DNA from: F22 sp963675625
Lineage (GTDB): Bacteria; Bacteroidota; Bacteroidia; Bacteroidales; Bacteroidaceae
Reading direction: 5' to 3'
Length of the DNA: 64,000 nt
Assembly: GCA_963675625.1 (NCBI GenBank)
Contig: OY776497.1
Coordinates: 558,001 to 622,000 of the forward strand
The notes beneath the pieces were generated by a model that saw only the letters and a list, made by a program, of their open reading frames with translations, made no database searches and was not told the origin of the DNA. Both the position numbers and the translations under genes were made by a program. Of the stretch, positions 61,181 through 64,000 are shown piece after piece (the first letter of the stretch is position 1; every line of letters starts with the position of its first letter).

Positions 61181-62455
61181 TTAATCGTATTTCTTTTCAT
61201 TTCCCCATAGTCCCTGCATTCTGGTCTTTTGTCTATGCTCAGCATCATTTTCTTGAGGTACCCATAAAGAGGTCTTTTGCAAGGCATCAGGCATAAATTG
61301 TTGCTTCACAAAATGCCCAGGATAATCATGACTATACTTATAATCGGCCCCATAACCCAATTGCTTCATCGTCTGCGTTGGCGCATTGCGTAGATGCAAG
61401 GGCACAGGTTGATTGCCCGTTTGCTTAACGAGCTCAAGGGCTTTATTGATAGCCATATAGGCGCTATTACTCTTGGGACTAGCCGCCAAGTAAATAGTGG
61501 CTTCTGCCAAAGGTATTCGTCCTTCTGGCCAACCTATCTTCATTAAAGTATCAAAGCACTGATTGGCCAATAGCAGGGCATTGGGATTGGCCAAGCCGAT
61601 ATCTTCTGCCGCACTAATCACCAATCGACGCGCAATAAAGCTAGGATCTTCTCCCCCCTCAATCATACGGGCCAGCCAGTAGATGGCCGCATCGGGGTCG
61701 CTACCACGGATACTCTTGATAAAAGCCGAAATAATATCATAATGCATTTCGCCATCCTTATCATAAGCCATCGGATTCTGCTGTAGATGACTAGTCACCA
61801 CTTCATCAGTAATGGTCACCACATCGCCATCGGTCGATTCTACTAGAAGTTCCAAGATATTGAGAAACTTACGGGCATCTCCTCCAGCATATTGTATAAA
61901 CGCACTCTTTTCGACCAAGTCTATTGTCCGTTTCTGAAGTTCAGGATCTGTGTGAATAGCCCGATGATACAATTGCATCAAGTCCTCTTCTTCCAGTGGC
62001 TTCAAGGTGTACAGCTGACAACGAGATAACAAAGGACGAATAACCTCAAAAGATGGGTTTTCGGTGGTTGCTCCGATAAGCGTCACATCGCCATGTTCAA
62101 CAGCTCCCAGCAAAGAATCTTGCTGAGATTTAGAGAAGCGATGAATCTCGTCGATAAAAAGGATAGGACTATGCGTATTGAATAGACGATTGGCACGAGC
62201 ACGCTCTATGGTTTCTCGCACATCTTTCACCCCACTCGTCACAGCACTTAGCGTATAGAAAGGAGTATCCAGTTGTTCCGCGATGATACGTGCCAGCGTC
62301 GTCTTCCCCACCCCCGGAGGTCCCCAGAGAATAAAAGAAGAGATACGTCCTGTATCGATCATTTTACGGAGTACTGCCCCCTCGCCTACTAAATGTTGCT
62401 GACCAATATAGTCATTCAAACTGACGGGACGAAGCCGTTCGGCTAATGGTCTCAT
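61181..62455 (-). CDS. rarA: Replication-associated recombination protein RarA (MgsA)
   Basis: 424 residues. AAA+ ATPase of the clamp-loader clade: LRPVSLNDYIGQQHLV, Walker A GPPGVGKTT near residue 45, Walker B LFIDEIHRFSKSQQDSLL near 100, sensor ATTENPSFEVIRPLLSRC, then the RarA C-terminal domain (SAFIKSIRGSDPDAAIYWLARMIEGGEDPSFIARRL). It acts at stalled replication forks with SSB. Single gene between the DUF5686 gene (60 bp upstream) and the acyltransferase promoter. Confidence 0.95.
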   Translation of the reverse strand: MRPLAERLRPVSLNDYIGQQHLVGEGAVLRKMIDTGRISSFILWGPPGVGKTTLARIIAEQLDTPFYTLSAVTSGVKDVRETIERARANRLFNTHSPILFIDEIHRFSKSQQDSLLGAVEHGDVTLIGATTENPSFEVIRPLLSRCQLYTLKPLEEEDLMQLYHRAIHTDPELQKRTIDLVEKSAFIQYAGGDARKFLNILELLVESTDGDVVTITDEVVTSHLQQNPMAYDKDGEMHYDIISAFIKSIRGSDPDAAIYWLARMIEGGEDPSFIARRLVISAAEDIGLANPNALLLANQCFDTLMKIGWPEGRIPLAEATIYLAASPKSNSAYMAINKALELVKQTGNQPVPLHLRNAPTQTMKQLGYGADYKYSHDYPGHFVKQQFMPDALQKTSLWVPQENDAEHRQKTRMQGLWGNEKKYD

Positions 62456-62515
62456 GTTTTTAATTTATCTGCTATTAATAACTACGATTCAGTGATGTCT
62501 AGTTGCCACCAACTC

Positions 62516-64000
62516 TTAAAACTGCACCTCAATACGGAAACGCACCCCATTGCGGTCCACATCAGGATGATCCATATAGTTGAAACGATGCACATACTCT
62601 ACCGCAAGCACCTTGAAGATATTATAGATCCCTACACTGCCTTCCATATAAGGTGTTCCGCCGTTCATGATATACGAACTTTGTACCCCATCATCTGTTG
62701 GCAAGCGGAATAACTTGGTCTGTGCATTGGGATGATTCACATCAAAATAATCAGGATTGTTCTTATTCGTCATATCTCCATAGTACGCCTTGAAGGTGAA
62801 ATATTCACGCCACTTAAGACGATGCAACAATGGGATACGATTCAAGAGACGTCCATTCATATCATAGTACAACATGAGTTCGGCATAGCGGTCACTCATA
62901 AACTCCATGTTTCTCATCAGATTAAACGCCCCATAATAAGTCGAGTAGCTCAAACTAGCCTGTGGCATCATCAACAAAGGGAAAGGCACCTGCTTCCACT
63001 CAGCACCAGCACTCAATAAGAAATCGAGTTTACCCCAGCGTCCCAACCAGAAACGATTTTCGATATCAATCTGGCTACGATCTGACGTATAATGACTACC
63101 TAGTATCCCTTTAAAACCATGTGTATGACTGACAGTGACAATAGGTGCATCACGAGATACAGAGCGACGACGCTGCTTGCTGGTCACAATCTTCTCGCCG
63201 GGAGCATAACGCAACTGAAGCGTCACCTCACTCGTACTGAAATCGCCAACACGTGTATCTGTATCATCATTTTTGATATACGCTAATTTTCCCGTAGCCT
63301 CATCATTGCGCCAACGTCCCGAAAGCGTGTACATGAAACCCGTTTCGTTTTCATGTACATAATCAAGCTTGGCTTCTTTCACATAGCTCATCAGTTCATC
63401 GGGCGATGTGCGCAAAGAGTTGAACAAGCCTTCATTTCGTTCGCGTGACCATTTGTCCATAGGAGAATGGACATCATAATGATAAGAAGCCTGTATATAT
63501 TCTTGCGGATAATCCCACAAAAATTCTTTACAATCATGGAAGGAATAGGCTATTTTGCCATCATACTTCCATTTCTTATCCTTAAATCCATAAGCACCGT
63601 ATCCACTTAAGAAGAGACGTTTATTGAAAGCCGTTGTGGTGTTGCCGCCCAATTTCAACCGCAGTCCATCTACATAGGTATTGGCCATGAAGGTACTGAT
63701 CGGCCCAATATCGAAATAATTGGGCGTCTTTTCATTGGGATTGGTTTCCAAATAATTCTCCACCAGAATCTTGGTAGCCGTTAAGAAAAAGCGGAATTTA
63801 GGTGTACGCCGTAGTCTATCCACAAATTCATCCATATGCTTTTCGGAGCTAGTCAATCGCGACGTCCGTCGTTCCTCCCAGAAACCTTCTGCTTGTTTCT
63901 CGGCTTTAGTGTGTGTCACGGTAGTCAGCTTCGATTTAATCCACATATCATCGGGTATGGGACTAAAATCGTAGGCCGAGTAGCTATTCGTTCGTTTGAT
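62516..64000 (-). CDS. DUF5686-type outer-membrane protein (5' end outside window)
   Basis: The frame is open to the right edge, so the ATG at 63946 is internal and only the C-terminal ~494 residues are present. The sequence matches the C-terminal part of DUF5686/carboxypeptidase-regulatory-like proteins: FDIGPISTFMANTYVDGLRLKLGGNTTTAFNKRLFLSGYGAYGFKDKKWKYDG, then long barrel strands ending in NGVRFRIEVQF. The usual N-terminal carboxypeptidase-like domain would lie beyond 64000. Family members are large Bacteroidetes outer-membrane proteins with unknown cargo. Confidence 0.85.
   Translation of the reverse strand: MKRTNSYSAYDFSPIPDDMWIKSKLTTVTHTKAEKQAEGFWEERRTSRLTSSEKHMDEFVDRLRRTPKFRFFLTATKILVENYLETNPNEKTPNYFDIGPISTFMANTYVDGLRLKLGGNTTTAFNKRLFLSGYGAYGFKDKKWKYDGKIAYSFHDCKEFLWDYPQEYIQASYHYDVHSPMDKWSRERNEGLFNSLRTSPDELMSYVKEAKLDYVHENETGFMYTLSGRWRNDEATGKLAYIKNDDTDTRVGDFSTSEVTLQLRYAPGEKIVTSKQRRRSVSRDAPIVTVSHTHGFKGILGSHYTSDRSQIDIENRFWLGRWGKLDFLLSAGAEWKQVPFPLLMMPQASLSYSTYYGAFNLMRNMEFMSDRYAELMLYYDMNGRLLNRIPLLHRLKWREYFTFKAYYGDMTNKNNPDYFDVNHPNAQTKLFRLPTDDGVQSSYIMNGGTPYMEGSVGIYNIFKVLAVEYVHRFNYMDHPDVDRNGVRFRIEVQF

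Noticed and set aside
1..64000. tRNA, rRNA or intact insertion sequences
   Set aside because: No cloverleaf-like or rRNA-like segments and no transposase or integrase frames were recognised on either strand.

Overview
The window reads as a chromosomal segment of a Bacteroidales bacterium (Bacteroidetes), probably a gut or oral commensal. The evidence is a complete SusC/SusD-type polysaccharide utilisation locus, many beta-barrel outer-membrane proteins and lipoproteins of Bacteroidetes-restricted families, and repeated occurrences of the Bacteroidetes promoter (-33 TTTG-like, about 19-20 bp, -7 TAnnTTTG). The species cannot be named from the sequence. Base composition is moderate, with AT-rich islands and one clearly GC-richer block (about 48,590-50,800). 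I saw no rRNA, tRNA, CRISPR array or intact transposase.

Layout. 1-4,200: mutS2 (5' end outside the window), then a disturbed stretch holding a frameshifted lipoprotein gene, a cobalamin riboswitch, a second copy of the mutS2 3' end, and an array of 22-bp repeats. 4,200-7,800: outer-membrane protein, cyclophilin-like protein, acetyltransferase and a divergent AraC regulator. 7,800-19,900: one long minus-strand operon, SusC - SusD - GH30 - surface glycan-binding lipoprotein - SusR-like regulator - GH3, matching the gene content of the known Bacteroides beta-1,6-glucan locus. 20,180-27,730: an unusual short Dxs, a second AraC/acetyltransferase pair, a sensor histidine kinase with a periplasmic binding domain, and a nucleotide phosphodiesterase-like lipoprotein. 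27,730-30,700: operon aroA - small membrane protein - metal ABC permease - tsaE. 30,780-41,520: SIMPL protein, GNAT-YoaP protein, outer-membrane barrel, LysM/periplasmic-binding protein, uvrA, ybaK, POT peptide transporter, an HD-domain protein and a nuclease-like protein.

41,738-48,082 is a heavy-metal RND efflux operon (His-rich membrane protein, adaptor, RND pump, TolC-like channel) with its own promoter and terminator. 48,300-51,090 is a junction zone: a small membrane-protein gene runs into the antisense of a truncated dinB fragment, followed by a GC-rich LysR/flavin-oxidoreductase pair with interlocked divergent promoters. 51,330-55,035 is an AT-rich accessory module: a DUF2971 protein facing a membrane histidine kinase and a response regulator that has no recognisable DNA-binding output; a perfect 29-bp-stem palindrome lies between them. 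55,067-58,360 holds a frameshifted orphan gene, a metallophosphatase with a PA14-like domain, and decayed coding sequence next to a second 22-bp repeat array. 58,356-64,000: DUF2461 protein, aldo/keto reductase, FemAB-like acyltransferase, rarA and the C-terminal part of a DUF5686-type outer-membrane protein that runs off the right edge.

The best candidates for something undescribed are the kinase / receiver-with-novel-output / DUF2971 module, the duplicated mutS2 tail flanking a riboswitch-bearing segment, and the two matching 4 x 22-bp repeat arrays.
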